From: Neocallimastix lanati (nom. inval.)
Lineage: Eukaryota > Neocallimastigomycota > Neocallimastigomycetes > Neocallimastigales > Neocallimastigaceae
DNA length: 64,000 nucleotides
Assembly: GCA_016946835.1 (NCBI GenBank)
Contig: JACVTC010000121.1
Location: 342,501-406,500 of the forward strand
Direction of reading: 5' to 3'
The position numbers were made by a program, and so were the translations under genes. Of the stretch, positions 33,126 to 46,195 are shown piece by piece (the stretch's first letter is position 1; the number at the start of each line of letters is the position of its first letter). The notes under the pieces were generated by a model that was given only the letters and a program-made list of their open reading frames with translations, did not search any database and was not told where the DNA came from.

Positions 33126-33780
33126 CAGATAGTTTCTTCTAAATAAGGAATTCATAAGCTGAACTTATTTTGCTATTAAGTATAATTAATATATAAGAAA
33201 TTAACTAATATAATTTGTTTATTAAAAGAAACTAATTAATTTATGAATATAATTAGTACTATGGTACTATGATGTTAATTTTTTTATCAAAAAAAAAAAA
33301 AAAAAAAAAAGAAAAAAAACTAGTGATAATAAAAACATTTCATATTATTTAAAATATGTAAATTATATATTATTGAAATATTTTATAATTAATATGTGAT
33401 TGTTTATATTTTAGAGGTTAAGTTGGTAGTTATGTAATTAATTATAAAAAGAAAGAAAATATTATTATTTTTTTATATAGTTGTTACTAATTACTTTCTT
33501 AATAGAGTATTAATATATATATGTATATATGTAAAAATAATTAAATATAAAGTTTTTTATTTTTTTTATTTATAAATAAAAATATTATAATTGTATAATT
33601 GTAATATTAAAAAATAATTAAAACTTTTGTACATTAAAATATAAATAAAATAAAATAATAAAATAAAACTTATGTTTAAAGATTTATTAAAATATTGTAG
33701 TTGTGTTTGATGAAATAAATTAAAATTACATGATAAATAAATAAATAAATAAATAAATAAAAAAAAAAAAAAAAAAAACA
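33126..33780. other. Non-coding AT-rich spacer
   Basis: Poly(A) runs at about 33291-33310 and 33761-33778, an AAAT run before the second, and nothing else recognisable. The second poly(A) directly precedes the LINE-C-like remnant, as at other LINE junctions. Confidence 0.5.
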
Positions 33781-34440
33781 GGATTAAATAATGAGATGAC
33801 CTTTTTAGTTTTATTTGCAGATAAAGTTAGTAAAATTTCCTTACTTCCTTCTTATTCTAATGATTTAGAATATAAAAATTTCATAAACAGGTATATTTAT
33901 ATATTCCTTCTTGGTGGAATTTCAGCTTTAGATGAGCTACAATTCGATTCTTGGGAAGAGAGACGTTTAAGTGAACAACTCCTAAAAAGTTCATAGGGGT
34001 CTACTGTTAGGTATATTGTGGGGCTTGGGGAATATCTTGCTAATACAATACCGATCATCAGTAGCTCTCTTGAGTTACTTTTTGAGAGGTTTAGCAAAAA
34101 ACACTTTCATTACCAATAGTGCCGACGACATACTGATATGGCGAAGGAATAGTGCAGTTAGTAGTCCTGTTAATTCTCATCAATACACATTTACTAACAG
34201 CACAGTTCCGAACACAGAGCCTATAGTAAGTAATTCAATTTTTGTTGATCTTTCTCGTGGTTCAAGGGAGAGTTTAGTGGATACCATACTATCTATTTTT
34301 AAGATGTTTTTTCTTTGTTTTATTATTTTAGATTTAACTGGTGATTATGTTACTTCATATATTATACATTATACTGAATTTTTTTTAACTTTTGAACATA
34401 TTTTTATTCTTTATTACATTAAATTTTCTATGATTAATTA
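33781..34440 (+). pseudogene. Remnant of a LINE-C-like C-terminus
   Basis: Frames 33796-33996 and 34016-34441 correspond to the LINE-C end: NRYIYIFLLGGISALDELQF aligns with SHYIYLFLLGGTLVLNELYF, and RESLVDTILSIFKMFFLCFI with GESLVDTTLSILKMLLLGFI. Frameshifts and stops break it. The KSVD codon block is present but decayed (CCAATAGTGCCGACGACATA near 34117). The hydrophobic C-terminal stretch is retained. Confidence 0.85.
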
Positions 34441-34717
34441 AAATAAATCAACTTTATTTAACACATATATTTATATAAACTATATAGCCAAATAAGTAGT
34501 TAGTATATAGTAGTTTAAGCATATATATTGGTATATTTAATGATATCAGCTATGTTAATAATATATCTAGTATGATAGAGTTAATATGTTTGATATATGC
34601 TAACTACTGTTAATAACAATATAACCGATCATATATTAAATTAAACCATATAGTTGATATATATATATATATATGCAATATATTAGTTATGGTTATGAAT
34701 ATGTTGCAAATATATGC

Positions 34718-34851
<134 letters not shown>

Positions 34852-35092
34852 TTATTATTTTAAATATTACAGTTTTATTTTATTTATTTTATTTAAATAT
34901 GCAATATAGTTTAATGCAACATATGCATATATTTGAACTATTATATGGTATAGCATGAATGCAATGAAACAGCACTGAATAACATGCATATGTTATGAAT
35001 ACTGTGAATGCAATATATAAAAAACAGACATGTCAATATACTCATACTCTATCAACACATATATTAAATAATGGCCATATATATCAATATAT

Positions 35093-35214
35093 ATTATCCT
35101 AGCTAGTTATTATTATATTATTTATTATTTTAATTAATTTAATATTATTATTATTTATTTTATTTATTATTTTAATAAAATTTATATTATATTTTTTAAA
35201 CTAACTAGGATAAT
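35093..35214. repeat. Inverted repeat, 16-bp arms
   Basis: ATTATCCTAGCTAGTT at 35093-35108 faces AACTAACTAGGATAAT at 35199-35214, 15 of 16 pairing, with about 90 bp between. It could be the ends of a tiny MITE-like element or a cruciform-forming sequence. Confidence 0.6.
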
Positions 35215-35560
35215 ATTAATATATATGCATATAAATATTATAAATATATAAGCAATATAACTTTATGTTAACTTATGCAATTAATTAGCTATTTTATACA
35301 ACTATTATGTGATAAATAAACTATGCTGATTATATATAAAAATACGCCAAAGTAATAGTATATTGCATAAGCTAATATACTAATATACTAATTATTATAT
35401 AAATATACTAGTTTATAGTTTATATAAATATATGATTATGCAACCTATATCGTATAAATATATATATCCTAATATTGTTAATTATATATATGATTATGAT
35501 AAATATTATATTAAATATATATGTATAGTTTATATAAATTATATAAATATATGTTATAGT

Positions 35561-35720
35561 TATATTGATTATATATATTATATGCATAGATATCTTAATC
35601 CTTTATGTACATTTTATTTTTATCAATTATATAATGTATTTTTTTAAAAAAAATGTTAATACATAAAAATATTTTAATCTATTTAATAAAACATTGGAAG
35701 AATATTCTCTTCCTAATCAA
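35561..35720 (+). mobile_element. 3' UTR end of the LINE-C-like remnant
   Basis: It matches the LINE-C end (27690-27769): ATGTAC, the poly-T region, TTTAATAAAACATTGGAAGA, ATATTCTCTTCCTAATC, then an A-rich tail at about 35700-35720. This is the missing end of the element at 33781-34440. Confidence 0.75.
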
Positions 35721-35794
35721 AAAAAGAAAAAAGAGTCGATTATATAACTTCCTTATTAGTGGAAATGAATGTAAACATTATTAAATTTTATCAA

Positions 35795-36115
35795 AAGAAA
35801 AGGGATATTTTGTTTTAAGAACCAAATTATATCTGGTGATTATTCAAAAACGCTATTCTAGGTTCGATCTGAGGTTCTCTTTACAGAAATTATGACTCGG
35901 GCTAGTACTCCACAAGGGTTGCTATTCCAATGGTATAAGTACAAACTAACCTAGAAGGGTCAATACTTAAAATGAAGTAAGATAGGCTAGCAGGGACAAT
36001 GCCTCTGAAGGAGAAGACCATAATTTCTTTTCAGATAGTCAATTCAAATCCTAATCTGGAATATGAATTCCTTTTAAACAGAAATCTTATAATCTGGAGC
36101 TGAGATTCATTGCAT
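35795..36115 (+). mobile_element. LINE-A-like 3' end fragment (D2), second copy of D1
   Basis: Similar along its length to 29315-29625: TCTGGTGATTATTCAAAAA, CACAAGGGTTGCTATTC, TAAGATAGGCTAGCAGGG, AATGCCTCTGAAGGA, AAACAGAAATCTTATAATCT. It ends at GCATATG, after which a LINE-B-like coding remnant begins instead of the D1 tail, so it is a chimeric junction. Confidence 0.75.
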
Positions 36116-37080
36116 ATGTAATAAAATTATTCATGGAATTGTTCAAAAACACTATATTAATATGAAAAATTATTTCATCCTAAGAGTTAACTATAATAAT
36201 AAAACAGATTAATTGAATGTTTTTCTTTTTTTTTTTTTTTTTTTTTTTTAATGATTACAAAATACTTAAACGGTTAAAAGAATAAATTGGAAGATTATTT
36301 TAAGGATTCATACATTTAGCTGTATAAATAATAATAGAACATGGTATTATTCTAAATCCATTATTTCCATCTTTGAGAGCCTTCTTTATGCTAATCCCTT
36401 CTCGAATGCTCAATATTATAATCTCTATATCAGTTGGAATATTAATTGGTTGGACTTAACTCATTTAAATTCAGTTTTTAATTCTATCCTATTTTGTATT
36501 TTGTCTTCAAGAAGTTGGTAATAATTCATTTTTTTAAATTCTTTCTTTAATTTCTATCTATTTATCAATAATTATAGAATAGTACTGAGACTTACAGACA
36601 GGAAAATTCCTGGTATTCGTGACCTTTATACTAGTATCCATAATTTCTGCCAATCCAACTAATGATAATTTAGAATATAAATGTATACTCTTATTAAATA
36701 TAGTGTTTCCTTTTGGGGTGTTCAATGTTCCTTAGGAAACATATACGTCCCCAGCAAAGAAATAAAAAAAAAAAAAAAAAAACTCAAGAGATAAGTCGAA
36801 AACTAATTTTGATAATTAGCTCAGGAATTACTAGAATAACCCTTCTATTATTGTTGGTGATTTCAACATGAAATTATCTGAATATTATTTCTGTATGCAA
36901 CTCTTTTAATGATATCACTGATCATTTACCACTTATTTTCTCTTTAAAAAAAAAAAAAAAAAGGATCTCTTGATTGTTTTTACTATGACGCTTCCTAGTA
37001 AGAACATTAAACGGTCAGTCGCATTTATAAGGATAAACATAAAGTAATTCTTTTCCTTCTTTCTACCAAGAATCAATAGA
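36116..37080 (+). pseudogene. Decayed LINE-B-like N-terminus and endonuclease
   Basis: Conceptual fragments in shifting frames match LINE-B: the RRM-like domain end (HGIVQKHYINMKNYFILRVN), SVGILIGWT for the first endonuclease motif, LQEVGN, IPGIRDLYTSIH, SFWGVQCSLGNIYVP, PSIIVGDFNM and FNDITDHLPLIFS. Many frameshifts, stops and a poly(A) insertion near 36767. A microsatellite cuts it off after about 37080. Confidence 0.85.
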
Positions 37081-37206
37081 AATTGAATTTTCATGATTAA
37101 TATAATATAGTATTTTATATTATATTATTATATTATATATATATATATATATATTTTATTAGAAGTTCAAAGAAGATTTCTTCTAATAAAAATATAAAAA
37201 AAATTT

Positions 37207-37335
37207 TTTCTAATTTTTATTTTTATTTTTATTTTTATTTTTATTTTTATTTTTATTTTTTTTTTTATTTTTATTTTTATTTTTATTTTTTTTTATTTTT
37301 ATTTTTATTTTTTTTTATTTTTATTTTTTTTTTTT
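37207..37335. repeat. TTTTTA microsatellite joined to LINE-B poly(T)
   Basis: TTTTTA units with length slips, ending in a T run (37324-37335) that is the poly(A) tail of the minus-strand LINE-B copy. It probably grew by slippage from the tail. Confidence 0.85.
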
Positions 37336-38560
37336 AGACTTAGAGAATAACTTTATTTAATTTATAATAATAATAAAATTACATGAAATTAAATGAAAAA
37401 ATAACAAATAAAATACATGAAATAAAATATTATAAAATTATAAAAGTGCGTTAGAAGCAATAGTCTCTAACTTTTCCCATTCCTCGATAATAACACTACA
37501 TCCATTATTGCGAATAATAATTTCAGTGTTAGTGTTATCAATCGAATCTGTATCTGGAGGTGAAAATCCATGCCTTATCATTTCGACGTCGACGCTCTTG
37601 GTAACGGTAGATTCAACGGAATATCATTTCATCATCAAACTAAAAGATCGACAAATTAATGGTATTATGTTTGTTAGAAACTACGCAATCCCCACAAAAT
37701 ACGGAACAGTTGACGAAGTTGAACTTTGTTTAAAAATGTTTGTCAACTAATTGTCTTTGTTCCCCATCATTAGCTTTAATTTTTGAATATATCGAACGCC
37801 TACCAAGAAGAGCACTCAATATATAATAATTAATATTATTATCATAATCCTTTTCTGAATCTAAAGAAACATCCAAGGATTTTTGTTCAATTATCATTGC
37901 AAACTTCAAAAAAAGATCATCTAGAAAAGGTAAAGATTTATTTCTGTAATTTTCCAATTCTTTACAGGCAAAGATCCAGTGAGAAAAGCTAGGTACACTA
38001 ACACCACAACAAGGGCAACATTTAGGGCAATCTTCTGAGACGATTTTTCTTTTAATGGAAATACTAATGTCGAATTTAAAACCACACCTAATACGAGAAA
38101 TCCAAAAGAATCAACTGATACTTAGGATATTGAAATGTTAAGTTTCTGATTTCTGAAATAAATCCAAAATCATTCTCCTTGTAAATAATTGCTTTTTTAG
38201 CTTTTGAGGGTTTGAAGACATCTCTTTCCCAATAAAACTTTTTTATTTCATTTGTTTTTTTACCAATTAATTTCTTATCCAAAGTCCTTGATTCTTTAGT
38301 CCATGAGTAATGTGACATAACATGGTAGGAATATTATTAGTGAGATGATTAATAATACATGAAGAATTTTTCCATTTTCTAAAGCATCGTAATTGAGATA
38401 TTGCACAGATAGCTGAAAGAGGAGGTATTCTCAATTCACGAGTAATACCAATAAAGTCCTCTATTAATAATTTTTTGAGCTTTAGAACATCTGCTCTTAT
38501 TTGAATCAAAGAGAGGAGCATAATATATAACAAGACTAAGAATAAACGAAATTAAAACAT

Positions 38561-38564
<4 letters not shown>
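37336..38564 (-). pseudogene. LINE-B copy B2: truncated 3' part
   Basis: On the minus strand it runs from about 38564 (codons of KKYVLISFILS) to the LINE-B 3' end at 37336. It covers SNKSR, ITRELRIPPLS, the knuckle CPKCCPCC...HWIFAC and the tail STVTKSVDVEMIRHGF. Internal lesions include a missing stretch near 38470 and an indel near 38330. Its T run after CGATC is TTTT rather than TTTTT, so the tail is in frame with the main ORF there, although a TGA follows as in LINE-B. Confidence 0.9.
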
Positions 38565-38815
<251 letters not shown>

Positions 38816-39439
38816 GAAATGATTTTTCAATTCATATCTTTATTACTTTCAAAAAATTTTTATTTATATATTTTTTGTTATTATTAACATTTATTTATTT
38901 ATTATTATTATTCAAAAAGTTTTAATTTTAAATATTTTTTCTATTATTCTATTTTAATTATATATATTAATTTATAAAATATAATGAATCTTTTGTTTAT
39001 TTTATAATAATTATAATCTAAAGTAATTTTTTCTTTATTTATTTATTTATAATTAAATAAAGTAATCTATAATAATAAAAATAATAATAATAATAAAACC
39101 TTTTTTTATCTTTAAAATATTTATTTATTTATTTTAATCTATTTAGCTTTTTTTTTTATTTAATTTTTTTTTCTTCTTTAAAAAAAAAAATTAAATACAA
39201 TAAATAGTAGGTTTTAATATAAATTATGAAATATTATGAATATTAATAATTTTATAATATTAATAATTTATTTTCTTATATATATACATTAGATATTATT
39301 TGTATTATTATATATATGAATACAATTTTTTATGTATTATTATTATTTCTTTTTTTTATATATAAAAATACATCTTCTATTTATTATTATTATTTTGTTT
39401 ATCTATGAAAAATACATCTTTTTATGTATTATTATTATG

Positions 39440-39485
<46 letters not shown>

Positions 39486-39528
39486 AATTTAATTTAAATA
39501 TTATTAAATATTATTGATAATTATTTAT
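38816..39528. other. 3' flank of CotH gene 2
   Basis: AT-rich sequence without coding potential, with a long T run at about 39437-39479 shortly downstream of the stop of the minus-strand CotH gene. Polyadenylation signals cannot be singled out at this composition. Confidence 0.5.
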
Positions 39529-42139
39529 TTATAAACTAATATCAAATTCTTTAGCAACAGCTTCAGAACGTTCTTTAACAAATTGCTTTAAACCCCATAA
39601 AATACCTTGACATTGAGTATTTCTATTCAAAACAGAATCTTCATAAGTATAAGGATAAACTACTGAAGATTCTTTTACCATGTAAGGTCTTTGTAAACTG
39701 AAATCCCATTTAAGTTCAGAATCGTATCTTTCAATCATAGAATCTAATCTTCTATTGAATTCTTTTTCATTAAATACCTTAAGAAGAATAATAATTTGAT
39801 AAATAAATAATTAAATAAATATAAAAAAATAAATAATTAATATTTTTTTTAATATATTAATAAAAAATTATTAATTATTATTATTATTATTATTACTAAA
39901 TTTACTATTAAAATTTTATTATTAATATAATATTATTATTACTATTAATTAAATCATGTATATTTATAATATATAGTATTTTTAAATAATAGCATTTATA
40001 TATAATATTATATTATATATATTTCATAAGATTTACCTTCTTGACAATTTCAATTAAATGATTTTCAAATTTCTTTTGTAATTCATCAGATCCTGTAACA
40101 AATTTATCAATTAAACATCTGTTTTCAACACCTTCATATTGTTCTTCTGTAAATTTACGGCTAGCTAATTCTTTGTAAGATTGTTTAGTAAAATCATATC
40201 CTACTTTGTTATGTGGTGGCATTAATCCAACACCAAAGGTTTCATCATGATCTTGAGAAATGAAATAATATTTATATTTACCGGGTACGGATTCATTTGG
40301 CTCATCATACATAGCATAATTACCAGTATAGAACCAATAACCATCCCAATCACCTGTAAGATATTCTAAACACATTGATTTTTGGAATGTATCAATATCA
40401 AACCATTCTTTGTTGAATTTTTCAACGGCCGAATCATCCTTTGGATTTAATTCTGATAAAGCTTTACCAAATTCAACAATTCTTGAGGTATTTTCGCCTT
40501 CACTTAATAATGGTACGAAATTACCAAAGTTATTAAGATTAGCTGGGTTGTAAGTTAGATCAGCATGAGTGGTACCATCTAAAATGAAACCATATTGATT
40601 TGGTGGATTAATAGCTTCAGTAGCCGAATTACCATAAAATTCAGCCTTAACAAAAGATCTACCATTTGCAGCTTCTTCTTGTAAAGTATAAAATCCAACG
40701 GGCTGTTTATTAACATATACACGAACCTTAATGGAATGAATAGCAGGAACACCAATAGCTACCATAAGATTGCCATAAATATCTTGTCTAAGTTGAGTTG
40801 GATCTTCACCAGCACCTCTAAATTTCAAAATAGTACGACCATGAATTCCATTATCACTTAATTCAACTCTAAATTGGAATCTACTAATTTCAAAATTTTT
40901 TGTTTCACTAGTGATATTCTATTTAATAATAAATAAAATAAAATAACGATTTTTATTTTATTTTTATTTTTATTTTTATTTTTTTTATTATTTATTATTG
41001 GTATTTTTTTAATTAATAATATTTTTATTAATATTTTAATATTTTAATATTTTATTTTATTATTATTATTATTATTTTTTTTTTTTTTTTTGATGTTATA
41101 AAAATTTGTCAAGCAATACATATATATAAAATAAAAAATAGAATAAAAATAATATATATTTTTATATTGTTAATTATAAATATTTTATAAAAAATTTAAA
41201 TGAAATAGAAATATAATAAATATCATAAAAATTTAAAGAGTTATATATATACAAAATTCATTATTTAATATAATATTTTTAAATTTATATAATTATAAGT
41301 ATTTTTTAATTAAATATATTGTTATTTATTACCTGAAATGATAAAACCTCTTCTTTTAAATAAAAAGTAATCTTCTCAAAAACACCATGCTCTTTAGAAG
41401 GATCTTTAAATAATTCCATTGCATTAGATCCAGAAACGTGAACAGTTGGAATATAAGAATCGTCAAATAAAGCAGTCTTACCAATACTTCTTTTCCATGG
41501 TGAGTCTAAAGAATTAAATTGTTCTAATTCTTGAATAGTTTTTTCACGACCATAAAAATCATTGTAAGTTCTAGTAACATCAGCTTCGAGAGTTCTCATA
41601 AAAGGTTCCTTTGCACCATCTAAAATATAGGTATATCTATTATATTTCATATAAAAATTATTATTAATATTATTATCAATAATTAAAAAATGTTATATAT
41701 TATAAAATATTGTATATTAAATTTTTTATATGTTTATAATTAAAATTGTTACAAATTATATAACACATCTCTATGTTATGTAATTTAGAATATATTTTGA
41801 TTATTTTATCATTCATAATTTATTTAAAGATAAATATATATATATATATATATTTTAACTTATAAAATTATATAATATTTTTTTCCTCTTATTTTTAGGA
41901 AAAGTATTAACAATAATAATATAATATACTAATAGAACTTACTGCACACTATCGTCATCAATATTTAAAATTTTAGCTTGATAATATGGTTCATCAATAT
42001 CTTTATTAAAGAGGTTGTAAGTTTTATCTTTAACCATTACTTGCATAGAATTACCAAAACCTATTACGTTAAAGATTACATCTCTAGCATTTACACCTCC
42101 AAGAATACATAAGAAAGTTATAAATAAATAAGTTGACAT
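39529..42139 (-). CDS. Secreted CotH-like kinase-domain protein, four exons
   Basis: Exons on the minus strand: 42139-41943, 41636-41333, 40918-40037, 39777-39529. Introns of 306, 414 and 259 bp have donors GTAAGT, GTAATA and GTAAAT and AG acceptors, in phases 2, 0 and 0. The joined frame is 544 codons, 543 aa. A signal peptide ends near VNA (residue ~18). The CotH domain fills the rest: [58 protein letters not shown] and QDHDETFG (D390, D392). No dockerin or chitin-binding module follows, so it may be freely secreted or act in the secretory pathway. Close to the gene at 55704-57700. Whether it is an active kinase is untested. Confidence 0.9.
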
Positions 42140-43060
42140 TTTTGTTTTATTTTTATTATTCTTTTTTAATGCTTTTTTATTTTATTTTATTTTTATTATT
42201 TAAATTTTTATTTTTTATTTTTTTTTTTGATTACTTTGTCTATTTATTTGATTTTTAATTAAAATTTAATTTATTACTATTAATATATTTATTATTATTT
42301 TTTTGAATATGATATTATAATCAATTCTAATGAAATAATAACTTTAATGAGTAAATTATTAATTAAATATCAAATAAATACTAATAAATAAAATATAAAA
42401 TTATTTTATTTATTATTATTTTTTTTTTACTTTTATTTTTTATTTTTTATCTTTATTATTATTATTACTACTTTTATTTTTATTTTTATTTTTTTTTTAT
42501 TTTTATTTTATTTTATTGTAAATTTAATTTTTATTATCATTCTTTTGTTTGCTGCTAAAAAAGGATAAAAGTGATACAGAATAGTATTTATATATATATT
42601 AATATATATAAAAACTAATACTTTAACAATTATTAAATTAGAGTTTGTGTAATTTTTTATTTTTTTTTTATTTTTTTTTTTTTTATAAAAACAATTTTGA
42701 TAAATATTAAATTTTATAATAATTAAACTTTTTTTTTTTTTTAAAATCTTTTGTTTAAATGAAATAATATATTAAATGATTAATTATTATATTGATACTA
42801 TTCATTATATTAGATTGTAATTTGAACTAATAATTTTTATATATTTATATATTAAAAATAATATATGTAATATATATTTTGTGAGAATAATTTTTTTCAT
42901 GCTAAGTTTCAACCTAATTTATCTTTCATTTTTTATATATTTAAAATTTTAAATGATATTTGCATGAAAAGAACAAAAAATTAAAAATGAAATCATAAAT
43001 TTTGATTATGTTAATATTGTCCAATGTATACATCTTCATCTTTATGTATACAATTTTATT

Positions 43061-43099
<39 letters not shown>

Positions 43100-43825
43100 T
43101 TTTTTTAAAATTTAAATTGATATATACCAAATTTACAAAATATTTAATAATTTCTCTTGGCTTTTATCATAGAATAATTCCCTATAGGGACTTTTTTCTT
43201 TTTTACATCTAATTTAAGTACTATTTTAAATAATAATATTTAATACTTAACATAAATTATAAAATTTAAACCAAATAATGATTGATTATTGATTAATTAC
43301 TAAATTTATTTGTATTAGATTACAAATTGTATTAGCTACAAAAAATAAAATATAAAATATAAATAAAAATTAAAAAATTAAAAAAATATATTTATATTTA
43401 TATATAAAACCAAATCACTTTTATTTTAAAAAAGAAAAATCCATTATTATTAGTTTTTTTAATTTTAATTATAACTTAAAAAAAAAAAAAAAAAAAGTCA
43501 CGTCACTATTTAAAAAATTATTAATGTTTTTCTTGATAAAAAAAATAAAGAAAATTGATATCTATGAAATTAAATAGAATATTTATTATTTTATATTCAT
43601 AATAATAAATATCAAAAATAATTATAAAATGTAATATAGTAAAATTTAAAAAAAATTTTTTATTTTTTTCTATAAAACATTTTTTTAATATTTTTTTTTA
43701 TTGTTTTTTTAATATTTTATTATTATTATTAAACTATTATGTTTAAATAATTAAAATTTATATTACTCTTTTGATTATTTTCTTATTATAATAATACTTT
43801 TTATATATATGTATATTATTTTAAA
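42140..43825. other. 5' flank of CotH gene 2 and AT-rich spacer
   Basis: No gene seen. T/A-rich runs directly upstream of the start (42145-42240 on the + strand) may be part of the promoter. Poly-T and ATT runs occur at 42660-42745 and 43065-43105, and a poly(A) at 43479-43496 followed by GTCACGTCAC. Confidence 0.5.
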
Positions 43826-44015
43826 ATGGGATTAACGAAAAGTGAGGACAATAGGGCAACCAATCTCACCCTTAAAAGTATTAGACTTTCATTGGATTCA
43901 GCATGACGACGACCACTCTCTAAGCAAAGGTAATATGAAAGACATTTTCTCCTTAGGAAAAAGTATGAGTAGCTGGTTTTGGTTCTCCTCTAAATTGATA
44001 AAAGATATAACTTAA
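43826..44015. other. Less AT-rich non-coding island
   Basis: About 170 bp of mixed composition in very AT-rich DNA, containing GGGCAACCAATCTCACCC, CAGCATGACGACGACCACTC and GAGTAGCTGGTTTTGGTTCT. No ORF of note. No tRNA cloverleaf could be drawn. It could be a structured RNA gene or an old transposon fragment. Confidence 0.35.
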
Positions 44016-44529
44016 TTCGATCTTATTCTTTATTTTGTTCAGGGAATAAAATATTTATTTACTTAAAATTAATCTTTATATTTATTTATTTATTTATTTA
44101 TTAATTTAATATTTATAAATATATAAAACAAAGATTAATATTACACTTTATCTTAATAATTTATATTTTAGTTTATATTTAAAATATTTAATTATATAAT
44201 CAAATATTTATTTGTGATGTTTATATTTTTCTCTTATAATATTTATAAAAATTATAATATGATTTAGATTAAAAAGTATTTTAATAAAATAATAGAAATT
44301 AAAATTTTAACTATATAATATTAAATATAAGTAATTACAAAACAATAAATTATTTAATTATTTTCATTTAATAATACGTATTTTTATGTTATTAATAATA
44401 AATATTATTATAGAATATGTATATATAGATAATTTATTTATTCTCAACAGTTAAAACTATTTTTATTAATTAAAACAATAATAATGATAATATTGATAAT
44501 TATAAATAATAATAATAATGATAATTATA

Positions 44530-44560
<31 letters not shown>

Positions 44561-45635
44561 TAATAATATAATAATAATTAATATATAGTTTTGTGAAACT
44601 TTCAAGTAAGAATTACAATATATTTAAATAAAAATTCAATATGTATTTATGTATTTAATTAAATGAGAATTAAATTTCATTTCTGAATAATCATGAAACA
44701 TCGTTGATACATTTTTTATTATTTTCTAAAATTTAAAATTCCCACTTTTCATTTATTAAAAACAGAAAAAAAAAATTAAAAAGAAAAAGCCTAAAAAAAA
44801 AAAAAAAAAAATCAAATTAAAAAAATTAGAAATTAAAATATAAAGAATGGATTTAATTTTCTTTCAAATTTTATTATTATTTTTTTTTGTAATTATTTTA
44901 TTTATTATTATTAATATTTTATTAACATTTTATTATTATTTTATTATTATTTTATAATTATTTTTTTAATTATTATTTTATTATTATTATTTTATTAATC
45001 ATTATTTTATAATTATTTTATTAATTATCATTTTATAATTATTTTTATAATTATTATATAATTATTTTATTATCATTTTATAATTATTTTTTTAATTATT
45101 AATATTTTATTAATATTTTATTATTATTTTATTAATTATTTTTATTTTATTAATTATTATTTTATAATTATTATATAAGCCTATCTTATCAACAATAAAA
45201 TAATTAAATTTTAATATATTTTATTTAATTTATTTACTTTTTTTTATTTATCTATTAAATTATTTTTATGTTCATTATCATATATATATAATTTTAAATA
45301 ATGCTTAATTAGATATATACTATTCAATTAAATATTACAATATTTTCTAAATATAAATTTATATATTAAGTATATATTAATCCTTAATAATCTTCTTCAT
45401 AAATTTTGATTGATCATGTAGTTTAATTTTTAGGATATTTACTAAACTTTCAATATCATCTTTTAAATAATTTTTTTTTTTTGTTTGTTTTTTAATTTAT
45501 TGCCAAGAAAAAAAAAATTTTTTTTTTTATTTCTTATTTTGTTTTATTAACTCTAAATTTAGTAGATAAACCTAAATTGATAAATATATTTGTTAATTAT
45601 TGAAATAGAATTATTATATTATATAATGTATAATG
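44016..45635. other. AT-rich spacer before the copia element
   Basis: Non-coding. TTATTATTTTAT-type repeats fill about 44880-45180, AATAATAATG repeats 44480-44580, and a poly(A) 44791-44811. The last bases (45622-45635) recur after the 3' LTR of the retrotransposon. Confidence 0.6.
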
Positions 45636-45974
45636 TGTTAAAGTATTAAATAATATAAATAAATAAACTTAACAATTTAAGTTTATAATTAAATAATAGA
45701 AAATATAAATCATAAATATTTATGTAAAAATTAAACTTAAAATGTAAATTAACATTATTTATGTTAATACATAATTAAATGTAAATCATTAAATTTATCA
45801 TGCGCATGTAAATAATCTCTTTATTCTTATTTATTCACGTGAAATAATAATATAGTTTATATAAAAATATTTGTTTATTCTTTAGACGAAAATTCGCGAC
45901 TTTCGTCAATATAATATTTTATAATAAATAAATAAATGTATGAATAATTAATAATTAAATAAATTTCTTTAATA
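45636..45974 (+). repeat. 5' LTR of the copia element
   Basis: Starts TGTTAAAG and ends TTTAATA (end uncertain by a few bases). It carries the palindromes CATGCGCATG (45799-45808) and TTCACGTGAA (45834-45843, E-box-like). A 7-bp hairpin, GACGAAA / TTTCGTC, sits at 45885-45907. The only mismatch to the 3' LTR that I see is AAAATTAAAC here versus AAAACTAAAC. Confidence 0.93.
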
Positions 45975-45976
45975 GA

Positions 45977-46001
45977 TTAAGAGTCTCATTTGTACTCTTA
46001 A
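45977..46001 (+). promoter_or_regulatory. Hairpin at the primer-binding region
   Basis: TTAAGAGT (45977-45984) pairs with ACTCTTAA (45994-46001) around a 9-nt loop, starting 2 bp after the LTR where the tRNA primer site is expected. I could not match the site to a specific tRNA. A structured primer site, or priming by an internal tRNA fragment, is possible. Confidence 0.5.
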
Positions 46002-46141
46002 CATTCTCATAAAACAAAGATAAAATAATATAAAATATCTTTAATAAAATAAAATAATAATTAAATAAAATATAAATAAAATTGTTTAATATAACACAAA
46101 ATTGTTTTTAATAAAACACAAAATCATTATAATACTAATTT

Positions 46142-46147
<6 letters not shown>

Positions 46148-46182
<35 letters not shown>
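46148..46182 (+). promoter_or_regulatory. A35 tract just upstream of the gag-pol start codon
   Basis: Thirty-five consecutive A end 13 bases before the ATG at 46196, in the untranslated leader. Poly(A) leaders can recruit poly(A)-binding protein and support translation. Here it may also be simple slippage, since such tracts are common in this window. Confidence 0.5.
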
Positions 46183-46184
<2 letters not shown>

Positions 46185-46195
46185 ATAAAATATTT

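Noticed and set aside
43826-44015. Fragment of large-subunit rRNA, suggested by GTAGCTGGTT and GGTTCTCC
   Set aside because: The two motifs are separated and the surrounding sequence does not follow rRNA; likely coincidence.
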